NCBI GenBank assembly: GCA_026225945.1
Contig: JAMJFZ010001805.1
Location: forward strand, 308,501 to 372,500
Direction of reading: 5' to 3'
DNA length: 64,000 nt
From: Cricetomys ansorgei
Taxonomy: Eukaryota > Chordata > Mammalia > Rodentia > Nesomyidae
Below, in pieces: positions 55,055 through 64,000 of the stretch (positions are counted from its first letter, which is position 1; each line of letters starts with the position of its first letter). The position numbers were made by a program, and so were the translations under genes. The notes under the pieces are model-generated. The model was not told the DNA's origin. It saw only the letters and a list, made by a program, of their open reading frames with translations, and did not search any database.

Positions 55055-56890
55055 GGCTGCTGTGGTGGCTCTCCAGGAGAGACACGGAGGCATGTTCATA
55101 TCTGCAAACTCTGCCAGACCTCAGCAGAGGTTACCATTGTCATGGCCAGTGCCACACTTGATAGTGGAACCCTGAGCATCTGAGCTCAGGTGTTTTTATT
55201 TATTTGTTACTTATTTATTCATTATTTATTTATTTGATACAGAACTTTTCAGGGACATCATAAGCAATCAGACTTCCACCACAGAAATCCAACACATCTA
55301 TCAAGCTTTTCACAATGTCTTTGGACAGCAGAAAAACATTATCAGTTTCCAGTTAACTGGAATTCACTCATGATCTTCTGGGCTCCTCCAAAGGGCTTGG
55401 GTCACTTCTCTGGCTCTGCACTCTGCAAAACACACAGTTTGTCCTCCAGGCTCTGGCTGGCTCCATTCCTCTGCTGTTGCTCTTGGTGGTCATCCCATGA
55501 CACTGGCATCTTCAGAACGCTGGGGTCCTCTTGCTGCAACTAGGCTGCACTTTCACCAGCAGCCTCTCCTGGGCTCTCTTCATGATGCCAAGCCTCAGTT
55601 TCTGTACATGACCCCTTCAATCTGGGCCTTTAACTATTACTGGGGCTGTATTTTTACCAATGGCCTTTCCTGGCCTCTCACAGTGCCAAGCCTCAGTTGC
55701 CCTCCATGACCCCTTCATGCCTTTAAAACCAGTCCACCTGGGTGACTCTTACAGTACCAAGTTTGGCTACCATCATGAGATACAACCTTGGCCACTATGA
55801 AAGACAGCTTCTGCATGCTGATCCTGAGGAAACACTTTCCAGATTTTAAGATGAACTCTGTTTTGTAGGAAAAACAACTAGTCCTTGTGTGCAGGAAGTG
55901 TCCATTCATGAGTTCTCATCACCATCATCAGTATCTGGATGGCTTGTCTTTCTCTTAGTCAGGTTTACAGAAAACCTGGTCAGTTTAACTAAGTGGCTTT
56001 TTTTGCTCCAAGCTGTGGCTTCCACAACAGCAGGGGGTCCCGGGCCAGTGGGAACAATCTCCAGTTGAAACATTCTGGTGGTTTGGCACTCTTTTTTCAC
56101 CAGCACTAAGGAGAAACATACAACCCCTTCCATAGATCTCAAACACAACATCGTGAGCTCCACACATATACCATGCAACTATCAGAAAACTCAGTTTGTG
56201 AAACAGTCCACTGCAGCCAGTGGCAGGCGGGAATGTCACCTCTATGATCAGGAAAAGCAGCTAGAACCTTGCTTCTTCCTGCTCCCAGCTGGATTCTGTA
56301 TCTCTAAGGCCTCCATTCTGTGGCTCTCACCTCGGTGCTTTTTTCCTCATTTATTTATTTATTTATTTCACAGCCTTTTCTCTTCACAGAGGCTTATTTC
56401 CTTTCTCTCTCTCTTTTCCTTCAGGAGCCTTCCATTATACCTTAATCTCTATCCTCTGGTAGCTTCTCTGAGCGTACTTGCTGGACTCTCTGAAGTCTGC
56501 AGTTTCTTTCTCTTCTTCCTTGTCTCCACATTGAATTAGCTGCTGTGATGTCCTGCCCCATGTTGCAGGCACCATTTGTGGTAGTTCGCTGCTGTGGTTG
56601 TTCAGCCAAGAAGTCAAGGAGGCATTTCATAGGTGGAAGCCCTGCCAGATCTCAGCAGAGGGAACCACCATCCTGGCCAGTGCCACACTTTACAGTGGAA
56701 CCCCAAGCATCTGAGCTCAGGTGTTTTATTGATACAGAACTCAGGTACAGATCATAAGCAATCAGACACCCCCCACAGAAATCCAACATCTACAGACAAA
56801 ACAAAATGCCAAGGCCTATGCATCCCTTTTTCCAACAGTGCACAAAAACAATTATTTTAAACAAAACTAAAAATAAACTTCCACAACACC
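55055..56890 (-). mobile_element. Retro-element-like unit with direct terminal repeats
   Basis: About 180-240 bases at each end are similar: left at ~55060-55300 and right at ~56590-56810, sharing 'ctgagctcaggtgttttatt' type sequence, 'tggccagtgccacact', 'cataagcaatcagac' and 'acagaaatccaacac'. The interior (55310-56580) holds a repeat I have seen in rodents ('tgccaagcctcagttgccct', 'gaccccttcatgcctt'). On the minus strand there are 84-90-codon open stretches but no gag, pol or env motif. LTR-type bounds are likely; the family is not certain. Confidence 0.55.
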
Positions 56891-56929
56891 TTCTCACTAG
56901 CCTATTTCTTTCTTTCTCACTCTCTTGTT

Positions 56930-57060
56930 TTTGTTTGTTGTTTGTTTTTGTGGCAGGGTCTCTCTGGTAGCTCTGGCTATCCTGGAACTTTCTGTGTAGA
57001 CCAGGGTGACCTTGAAGTCACAGATTTCCCTGCTGCTGAGTGCTGGGATTAGACAGTGCA
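56930..57060 (-). mobile_element. B1 SINE, antisense
   Basis: 'ggcagggtctctctggtagc', 'gtagaccagggtgaccttga'. Confidence 0.88.
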
Positions 57061-57079
57061 GCACATGCTAGGTTGGGAC

Positions 57080-57285
57080 AGGGTCTTTTCATGAACGAGA
57101 GTTTACTGTTTTGACTGGTCAGCTGCCCTGTGGGCCCCACAGTCCTCCTGTCTCTGCCTCCCAGCACTGGGGTTACAGACATGCTGCCAGACCCAGCTTT
57201 TTATGTGGGTGCTGAGAAGCTAACCAAGCCCGAGTCTTTATGCTTAGATATTTTACTCACTGAGCCATCTCCCCAGGACCCAATC
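57080..57285 (-). mobile_element. B4 SINE, antisense
   Basis: 'ggtcttttcatgaacgagag', 'tatgtgggtgctgagaagct', 'cactgagccatctccccagg'. Confidence 0.75.
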
Positions 57286-57424
57286 TTCAGTGGCTACAGG
57301 TACATCTGGGCCAGAGCCACCCATTGTAGGGCAGCTTGCTTCAGCTGGTCCCTTCTGATCCCAGGACTAGATGGACAGAGGAAGTGGGATCAAGAGTTTA
57401 GGGCAGCCTTGCATCATGAGCAAA

Positions 57425-57652
57425 CTCTGCACTGCATGGTGGCGCATGCCTTTAATCCTAGCACTGGGAAGGCAGAGGCAGATGATCTCTGAGTTCAAGG
57501 CCAGCCTGGTCTACAGAGTGAGTTCCAGGACAGCCAGGGCTACACAGAGAAACCCTGACTTGGAAAAAGAAAGAAAGAGAGAGAGAGAGAGAGGAAAGAA
57601 AGAAAGGAAGGAAGGAAGGAAGGAAGGAAGGAAAGAAAGAGAAAGATTGTTC
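57425..57652 (+). mobile_element. B1 SINE with (GAAA)/(GGAA)n tail
   Basis: Sense B1, well preserved ('cgcatgcctttaatcctagc', 'gccagcctggtctacagagt', 'acagccagggctacacagag'), with an 85-base GAAA/GA/GGAA tail. About 300 bases before exon M. Confidence 0.96.
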
Positions 57653-57953
57653 CGTGATTATTGCAGAAAATGGATATGAAAGGGAAATTTTACTTTTAGG
57701 ACTCAAATCTGTAGTAGAGTTGGCCACCTGGCAGTATGGAGAGAAACTCCTGGAGCGTGGGCACAAGCAAAGCCCAAGGTGTCTTACCCCTATGCCTTAC
57801 AAGATGCCCGGCAGCTCCTGGCAAGGAGGTGCTGGCAGGAGACACGGGAGAAAACCCAGTGTATGGCACGGCCAGATGAGCTAGATGGGGATGTACTCTG
57901 GCAACATTCATAGTTCATTTTCCGCTAACTTTTCCATCACCTTTCCATGTTAG

Positions 57954-58118
<165 letters not shown>

Positions 58119-58124
58119 TAGCTG

Positions 58125-58440
58125 CAAGACGGGGGTGGTGTTTGTATGGACGCACGTGTGCCATGCCCTGGCACATCTGTGGCAGCCAGAGGGATGGCCT
58201 TGCGTGTTGGTTACCTTGTTGTTCGTTTGAGACAGTTAACTCTCTATTGCTCACCTGGCTGACCCCAGAGCTTCTGGGAATTCTCCACTGTGTCTGCCTC
58301 CCGTCTCATTTTAAGAATACCGTGATTACAGACACACAGCATCGTGCCTGACTTTGTGTGGGTGCTAGGGATTCAAACAGCTCCTCATGCTTGAGTGGCA
58401 AGCCTGTGACCCACTGAGCCATATCCTAAGGCCTTGTTTT
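58125..58440 (-). mobile_element. B4 SINE, antisense
   Basis: 'gcagccagagggatggcctt', 'gtgtgggtgctagggattca', 'acccactgagccatatccta'. Confidence 0.8.
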
Positions 58441-58780
58441 GGTTTTTGGAGACAAGATCTGGCTTCAAACTTGCAGATCCTCCTGCCTTCTGAGTTCTGG
58501 GATCACAGGGTTGGACCACCATGCCAGCCTCACTCTTAATACCCGTTCATTAACTGACAGGTCTCATGGAGTCCATGCTGACCATAAACTCTCTCTGTAG
58601 CCAAGGATGACCCTGACTTTCTGATTCTCCTGCTTCTGCCTCCCAAGTGTCGGGGTGACAAGACTGCATGACCAGAACCAGCTTATGTATTGCTGGGAAT
58701 GGAACCCAAGGTTTCATGCACTCTTGACAAACATGCTACTACTGAGCCACATCCCCCAGCCCTTACTTTTGAGACCAGTA
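58441..58780 (-). mobile_element. Two B1s and an ID, antisense
   Basis: 58445-58535 and 58555-58675 old B1; 58680-58765 ID ('gaatggaacccaaggtttca', 'ctactgagccacatccccca'). Confidence 0.72.
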
Positions 58781-58920
58781 TGTAGGTCCGGTTAGTTAGT
58801 AGTTAGTTACAGGCATGGTCCATAACACGCAGCCATATGGGTCCTTTGAAGCATTGTCCCACCCAAGGGACCACCCTTCAGAACTATGCCAGCCTTCCTA
58901 GAGTTCTGCATTCTCTAAAC

Positions 58921-59157
58921 CAGTGGTTCTCAACCTGTGGGTCACAACCCCTTTGGTGGTTGAACGACCCTTTCACAGGGGTTGCCTAAGACCATCTGCA
59001 TGTGAAATATTTAATTACAAAAATTACAAATATTAATTACTTCATAACAAAGTTACCATTATGAAGTAGCAATGAAAATAATTTTTTGGTGGGATCACCA
59101 CAACATGAGGAACTGCACATTAAAGGGTCGCAGCATTAGGAAGGTTGAGAACCACTG
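58921..59157 (+). mobile_element. hAT-type DNA element (URR1-like), copy 2, complete
   Basis: 237 bases with perfect 16-base terminal inverted repeats (CAGTGGTTCTCAACCT at 58921 and its exact complement ending at 59157). Non-autonomous, no ORF. The flanks CTAAAC and TTAAAC look like remains of the target-site duplication. Confidence 0.95.
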
Positions 59158-59179
59158 TTAAACCTTTCTTCATTTGCTG

Positions 59180-59395
59180 GTCCCTATGACCCTCAGGGCT
59201 TGTGATGTACAGGACTGTCAGCTTAGTGGGTAAAGGTGCTTGCTGTTTAGCACCTTTAGCACCTGTCAAGCCTGATGACCCAATTTTGATCCCAAGCCCC
59301 AAATAGTGGAAGGAAAGAGCCAATTCTGAAAGTTGACTAAGCTCCGTGCGGAGACAGACACAACAGAACTAAGCAAATAGGTGTGAAAAATAATG
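59180..59395 (+). mobile_element. B4 SINE, sense
   Basis: 'gtgggtaaaggtgcttgctg', with a small internal duplication ('tttagcacc' repeated), then 'ttgatcccaagccccaaata'. Confidence 0.75.
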
Positions 59396-59399
59396 AGAC

Positions 59400-59600
59400 A
59401 ACAAAACACTAAAAAACAAAATAGATTTGCTACACACCTTCATCTGAGCACTCAGGAGGAGGCAGGAGGGACAGGAGTTCAAAGGTCCTCGGCTGCACCC
59501 AGCCAGGGCCACTGGAGACCCTCCCTCAACAGAGAGAGAGGAAGGGAGGAGGTGGGATGAAAGAAACGCGGCGGGAAGGGTAGTGGGGACAGGCAGCAAT
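59400..59600 (+). mobile_element. B1 remnant
   Basis: 'ctgagcactcaggaggaggc' then 'ggagaccctccctcaacaga' and a purine-rich tail. Confidence 0.65.
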
Positions 59601-59639
59601 GAAGTGGACTCTGGTGCTCTTGAGACTCGCTCTCTGGCT

Positions 59640-59830
59640 TGGGGCTGAGGATGCAGCCCAGCTGGTGGAGCGCTTACTTAGCACACACAGAGCCCGGGTT
59701 CCATCCCGTACCTCATGCCTGGCACGTGGGCAACCTGTTGTCCCAGTGTAGAGTGCAAGTCCAGGCTGGCTGTGCACGCTCAGCAGAGTCAGGGAGCTGC
59801 TCTCAGCCCCCCAGGAAACAGGTTCAAGTG
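59640..59830 (+). mobile_element. ID-B1 composite SINE
   Basis: ID head ('ctggtggagcgcttacttag', 'cccgggttccatcccgtacc') followed by a truncated B1. Confidence 0.75.
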
Positions 59831-60054
59831 GCCACTTTGATACTTAGTTAAAGATATGTGTGTAAACCACAAGTGACCAGAGAGCCAGATTAAACAGAAG
59901 CAGATGCCTATTCTGGTTCTGGAGGGTTCTGGGACACTAGCTGCCAGCTAGGATCAAGGATCAGGGTTAGTGTGTGACAATGTGAACATACACAGGATAC
60001 CAAATTCATATTCTTCAAAACTAGTCCATAACGGGTTCTCGGTTCCTTTCTTGT

Positions 60055-60230
60055 TAGGTGTTTTTTTGTTTTGTTTTGTTTTTGTTTTTTTGTGTTTTTT
60101 TCTTGTTCTTTTTTGTTTGTTTTGAAGCAGTTTCTCATGTAGCCCAGGTTACCTTTGAACTCATTATGTAGCCCAGGATGACTTTGAAGTCCTGTCTCCA
60201 CCTCCCAAGTGCTGAGACTGTAGGGCCATA
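60055..60230 (-). mobile_element. T-rich tract and B1, antisense
   Basis: (TTTTG)n-rich stretch 60060-60125 followed by B1 ('ttctcatgtagcccaggtta'). Confidence 0.75.
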
Positions 60231-60234
60231 TATA

Positions 60235-60720
60235 TTGTGTATGTTTATGTTCATGTTTGCTTTTATATTTATATTTATGTATGTGTGCCAGCAATCATCA
60301 GATCTCCTGGAAACTGGGGCTAGAGGTGATTGTGAACCACCGTATGCGTACTAGAATCCAAACCTGGGACCTTTTTCATTCAGAGCAGTTATGTGCTCTT
60401 CACCACTTAGCTGTGTCTCGAGCCCCTTGTCTTCTCGTTTTGAGAGAAGGTCTTGCCTGCATGTACCAGGCTGGTCTAACTTTCTCTATAACCCAGGCTA
60501 ACCCAAAACTGGTGATTTCCCTTGCTCTGGGATGCCAGATGTTGGGATCACTTGTATGCACCACTCGCACCTTAAGATTTTTTTTTATCATTCTTATGTT
60601 TATTTGTTATTTGAGGTAGGGTTTTGCTTTGTAGCCCAGGATAGCTTCAAATTCAAGATCCTCCTGCCTCAGCCTCCCCAGTGTTAGGGTTACAGGCAAA
60701 CCCCCACACCTGACTTTAGG
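60235..60720 (-). mobile_element. B2 and two B1 SINEs, antisense
   Basis: 60235-60425 B2 ('cagcaatcatcagatctcct', 'tagctgtgtctcgagcccct'); 60430-60575 and 60605-60715 B1 ('cctcagcctccccagtgtta'). Confidence 0.78.
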
Positions 60721-60944
60721 TTTCTCTTGAGCAGATCTTGCTGAGTGCCCACACACCTGTGACCTTTCGATATTGAGAAGGTACTCCCTGCTCTGGGATT
60801 GCAGCAGGTGAAAGGCAGGAGCCCTGGCCTGAGATGTTTTTAATTGATTCGGCAGGAACTAGTCCAGGTCTGTTATCACAGCCTCTCAGGAGGCCAGGGC
60901 AGAAACAGCTCGTAAAACTGACACTGTCTCAAAAAGTACAAAAG

Positions 60945-61250
60945 GGAGGGCTGGAGAGATGGCGAAGCAGTTTTTAGTGCCTGCTGCTCAGCGGTGAGGC
61001 TGGAGTTTGGATCCCAGAGCCCCTGTAACAAGCCGGCCATTCAGCACACCTGAAACCCCAGCTCTGTTGTGGGGTTGGGGGAAAATGAGAATCGCTGAGG
61101 CTTTCTGGCTTCCAGCCTTGATAAGAAAACAGAAACTCCCAGTTCAAGGAGAGACCCTGCCTCAAAGGGGTAGGGCGCAGTAGCATGAGGGCCAGCCTGG
61201 TCTGCACTGTGAGACACTGTCTTAAAAAAAAAAAAAAAGAAGGTGAAGCC
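60945..61250 (+). mobile_element. B4 SINE with poly(A)
   Basis: 'ggagggctggagagatggcg', 'tggagtttggatcccagagc', B1-like part, 15-base A run near 61223-61238. Confidence 0.8.
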
Positions 61251-61374
61251 CGACAGAGGCAGACATCTGATGGCCTCTTCTGGTCTCTGAATACAGACCC
61301 CCAGAAAGGAGCTTGTTATCCTGGCATAATAGTGCACGCCTGTATTCACCAAACTGTGTGTGAAGGGAAGGAGG

Positions 61375-61530
61375 GGAGTCGGATGTGGTGGCACGTGCTA
61401 TACTCCCAGCGTGTGGGAGGCAGAGACTGGCAGATCTCTGTGAGTGCCAGAGTCGTCACATGGAGACACCCTGTCTCAAAAGCACCAAATAAATGAATTA
61501 AAGAAGGAAGGAGAGAGAGAAAGAGAAACT
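61375..61530 (+). mobile_element. B1 SINE with purine tail
   Basis: 'gatgtggtggcacgtgctat', 'acaccctgtctcaaaagcac'. Tail GGAGAGAGAGAAAGAGAA reaches to 30 bases before exon N. Confidence 0.88.
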
Positions 61531-61559
61531 AAAACAAGCTATTTGTTTCCATTCCACAG

Positions 61560-61677
61560 AAAATTGGCAACTTTTCCATTGTGCGGCGGCTGGGAGTGCA
61601 GGAATGTATCCTTCTGGTCACACAGCGTATAACCAAGTACCCAGTGCTGGTGGAGCGCATCATCCAGAACACAGAAG
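61560..61677 (+). CDS. ARHGEF18: ARHGEF18 coding exon N (DH domain, CR3 catalytic helix)
   Basis: Residues 576-614 plus one base. Acceptor TTCCACAG before 61560; donor GAAG|GTGGGC after 61677. Encodes [20 protein letters not shown], then [19 protein letters not shown]. The QRITKYPxLxxRI core is the signature of CR3, the long helix that forms the main GTPase-binding surface. The next exon (rest of DH) is not in the window. Confidence 0.95.
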
Positions 61678-61869
61678 GTGGGCGCACTCTGCATACTCGT
61701 CGGTGGGGTAGATGGGTACTCAGTCACCCGCTCAGGAGTTTATCAATGGACTGGCCACGTTCCCTCTTGTAAGCCACTCTACTGAGTGCCAGGCAGTCAG
61801 CACCTGAGGTCAGTATCTGTAAACTAGCCATGAACTAGATGAAAACACGATGACTCCTGGTTATTAAGA

Positions 61870-62065
61870 AATAACTTCTGGGATTAGAGAGGTGGCCCAG
61901 CCATGACAGCACAGCTGCTCTTCCAGAGGACCAGGGCTCGAGTCCTGGCATCCACAGGCTCCACACTTACGGTACACAGATATACATGCAGGCAAAATAT
62001 GCATGTATTTTTAAATTAAAATGTAAAATAAAAATTTTTTTAATTAAATTTAAATGTAAAACAAA
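61870..62065 (+). mobile_element. B2 SINE, sense, diverged
   Basis: 'ggattagagaggtggcccag', 'ctgctcttccagaggaccag', A/T-rich tail. Confidence 0.82.
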
Positions 62066-62194
62066 GAAAGAAATGACCTCTGTGTTATGACCAGGGCAAG
62101 ATCCGAGCTGAGTCAGTGAGTGCAGGTGTTCTCCCAGCATTCAGGAGGCCTAGTGTTTTGTGACATTTTTTTCTGGGGAAACATTAACAAATAT

Positions 62195-62545
62195 CTACTC
62201 ACCTCAGATAGAGATTGGGAACTGACAACAGACCAAAGTAACCTACCACCAAAGTACAACTTGGTGAACCAGTGACTTTATTGAGGTTACTTAAGAGAAT
62301 GAATAAGCAGTTACTTACAGGAGTAGGGCATTACCAAAAGCCACCCCAGCATAGGTTAGGTCTTAGAAAAAGCTGGAACTCTGGAGCTCTCTGCAGGACT
62401 TGCAGGCAATTAAACATGTTGATGTTGGCGATTCTCCTCTGCAATCTTACTGGTTATATAATCTTAGGGAGATAGGACCTGTGGCTCTGGTGAGTTTCAG
62501 GGACTTCCTGAGACTTGTGAGTTGTTTATTTCCTGATTCTTAACA
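62195..62545. mobile_element. Medium-reiterated repeat, copy 2
   Basis: Related to 4700-5010 ('acttggtgaaccagtgactt', 'tgaggttacttaagagaatg', 'gacttgcaggcaattaaa'). Family unknown. Confidence 0.5.
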
Positions 62546-63004
62546 GCTTCCCTCCAGGCTAGAATGTTTCAATTCAGAGAAGATTTTTACACAACATATA
62601 GGCAGGAAGACCCACCTGTTCTACACTATTCTGGGCTACATTATGAGACCCTGATTCAAAAACCAAACAGAAGGAAGAAAGGGTGACATACTGACAGCCA
62701 TAGAGAACACAGTAGATAGCTGAGTTAGCATGCCAAGCGCTCTTGGAGGCCAGGCACGGTGACCACCCATTCTACATCTCTGGTAGGTTTGGGCCATGAG
62801 AAAACTAGCAAGTTCCCTACTGTGCCCTTCAGGTGGAGGGGCCCTCTTGGTTGTAACAGGAGGCGGAAGGAGGCTTTATGAGAGCTAAAGGCCTTGGGAG
62901 GAATCCATATACGGTAATGGTGGTGGTGGTGTAGTGTGCTGGGTAGTTTGTACCATTTCCACCACCTCACCCTAACTTTTGCATTTGAACAAAACCTAAA
63001 CCCT

Positions 63005-63290
63005 CAGCCAACCATGGTGGTACATACGCGTAATCCCAACATTCAAGAGGTGAGGTGCAAGGATCTTCTGCAAGTTTGAGGCCAGTCTGGTTTACACTGA
63101 ATTCTGGGCTAACCAGGGCTACAGAGTGTAAGACCTTGTCTCAACAAACAAAAGCAAAGGTTGGGTGTGTTACGTGTCTTTAGTCCCAGTGCTTGGAAAG
63201 TGAAGGCAGGTGGATCTCTGTGAGTTCTAGGGCAGCAAGGGCATGTGGAGAGCCCTGTCTCAAAAAAAAAAAAAAAAAGACAAAACAAAG
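63005..63290 (+). mobile_element. Two B1 SINEs, head to tail
   Basis: 63008-63145 ('accatggtggtacatacgcg') and 63157-63280 ('ttagtcccagtgcttggaaa'), the second ending in a 16-base A run. Confidence 0.9.
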
Positions 63291-63369
63291 TTAGCCAAGT
63301 ATAGTATTGCAGGCCTATATTCCTAGCACCTAGGAGATGGGGGCAGAAGCATAAGGAGTTCAGGGTCAT

Positions 63370-64000
63370 TTACATTACATTAATATCTCGGACAGGTTCA
63401 TTCAGGGAACAGAAGACAATCATGATGTGTAAGCCCAAGCCACTGTAGAAGGTCGAGCCTCTCTCATGGACTGACCCAGAGCACGAGGCTTCTTGTTATC
63501 TTATTGGAGAAAAGCGCTGCCCACCAATACAAAGGTCTTAATTGCTTAATGCATAGAACTTCCAAAGTGCACTAACACCTAACTTCAGCGGGATGACATG
63601 ATGCTATTTTATGGGTGAAGTCAGGGCCCTGGGACAAGGTATTCCTTGACCAGTGCTTAAGCTGGAGGAGGAGACCAGGAGGCTCTTCCATATCAGCATT
63701 AATACAATCAGGTGCTTTCAACACAAAGATCTGAGTGGGCAAAGTCAAATCCGAACACCAGTTGTTCCTCCATGGGTATTTGAGTAGACAATTGCCAGTG
63801 CTCCAAGCTAGCATTCTTTCTGCATCCAAGAAAGCTGCAGTCCACCCACACCCAGAAGGCTGGTTCTGTCAGCTAAGGAAGGTGACCTTCCAGCAGTAGC
63901 TCCAGCTGCCGGACACAGCGGCTGTTCAAAGTTCATATAATACGTGAGAATACGCTTAAGTATTCCACGACAGTCATTCTTTATAGGAATTTTGGGACCA
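63370..64000. other. Unassigned low-repeat segment
   Basis: About 600 bases without SINEs at the right edge. The minus strand has an 85-codon open stretch (63572-63829) with even composition, but I recognise no protein, splice or promoter signal. It could be an LTR, an old processed pseudogene or plain intron. Confidence 0.35.

Noticed and set aside
55906..56239. Minus-strand ORFs of 84-90 codons inside the direct-repeat unit as retroviral genes
   Set aside because: No protease, polymerase, capsid or envelope motif can be seen; most likely non-coding interior.

Overview
The window looks like nuclear DNA of a muroid (mouse/rat/hamster-type) rodent. The evidence is dense B1, B2/B3, ID and B4 SINEs on both strands, long (GT)n, (CA)n, (GGAA)n and (GGGGA)n arrays, two copies of a rodent hAT-type DNA element, ancient MIR fragments and a U6 snRNA pseudogene. 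No bacterial-type operon, CRISPR array, phage or plasmid feature is present. The translated exons are close to, but not identical with, what I remember of mouse Arhgef18, so I would not call it Mus. The species is unproven.

One protein-coding gene is supported, on the + strand, running through almost the whole window: ARHGEF18 (p114RhoGEF), a RhoA-directed Dbl-family guanine-nucleotide exchange factor. I could place 14 coding exons with canonical AG/GT borders. Joined in order they give one open reading frame of 1843 nt (614 codons plus 1 base). The first coding exon(s) lie left of base 4312. The 3' end of the DH domain, the PH domain and the coiled-coil tail lie right of base 61677.

Layout. 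1-4311: repeat-rich sequence upstream of the first visible exon. 4312-11305: eight exons encoding the N-terminal extension of the long isoform, ending in an exon that carries only the first half of a C1-type zinc finger. 11306-46939: a 35.6-kb intron, mostly SINEs and simple repeats. It contains a CpG-island promoter with a 5' splice site near 15.5-15.7 kb, probably the start of the short isoform. About 46.5-47.1 kb: the exon holding the short-isoform start (ATG at 47014), overlapping a decayed alternative first exon. 48822-49218: two exons linking to the DH domain. 53757-61677: three exons with most of the DH domain. 61678-64000: intron with SINEs and an unassigned low-repeat segment.

The most notable points are: (1) a split, half-size C1 zinc finger in the long isoform; (2) an alternative first exon whose human-like start codon is gone and whose reading frame is broken, although its last ~120 codons stay recognisable; (3) a 12-codon upstream ORF whose stop overlaps the short-isoform start as ATGA; (4) tandemly repeated ~50-bp ID-derived units at several places; (5) a ~1.8-kb segment bounded by direct repeats inside a DH-domain intron. 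No wholly new biological system is visible.
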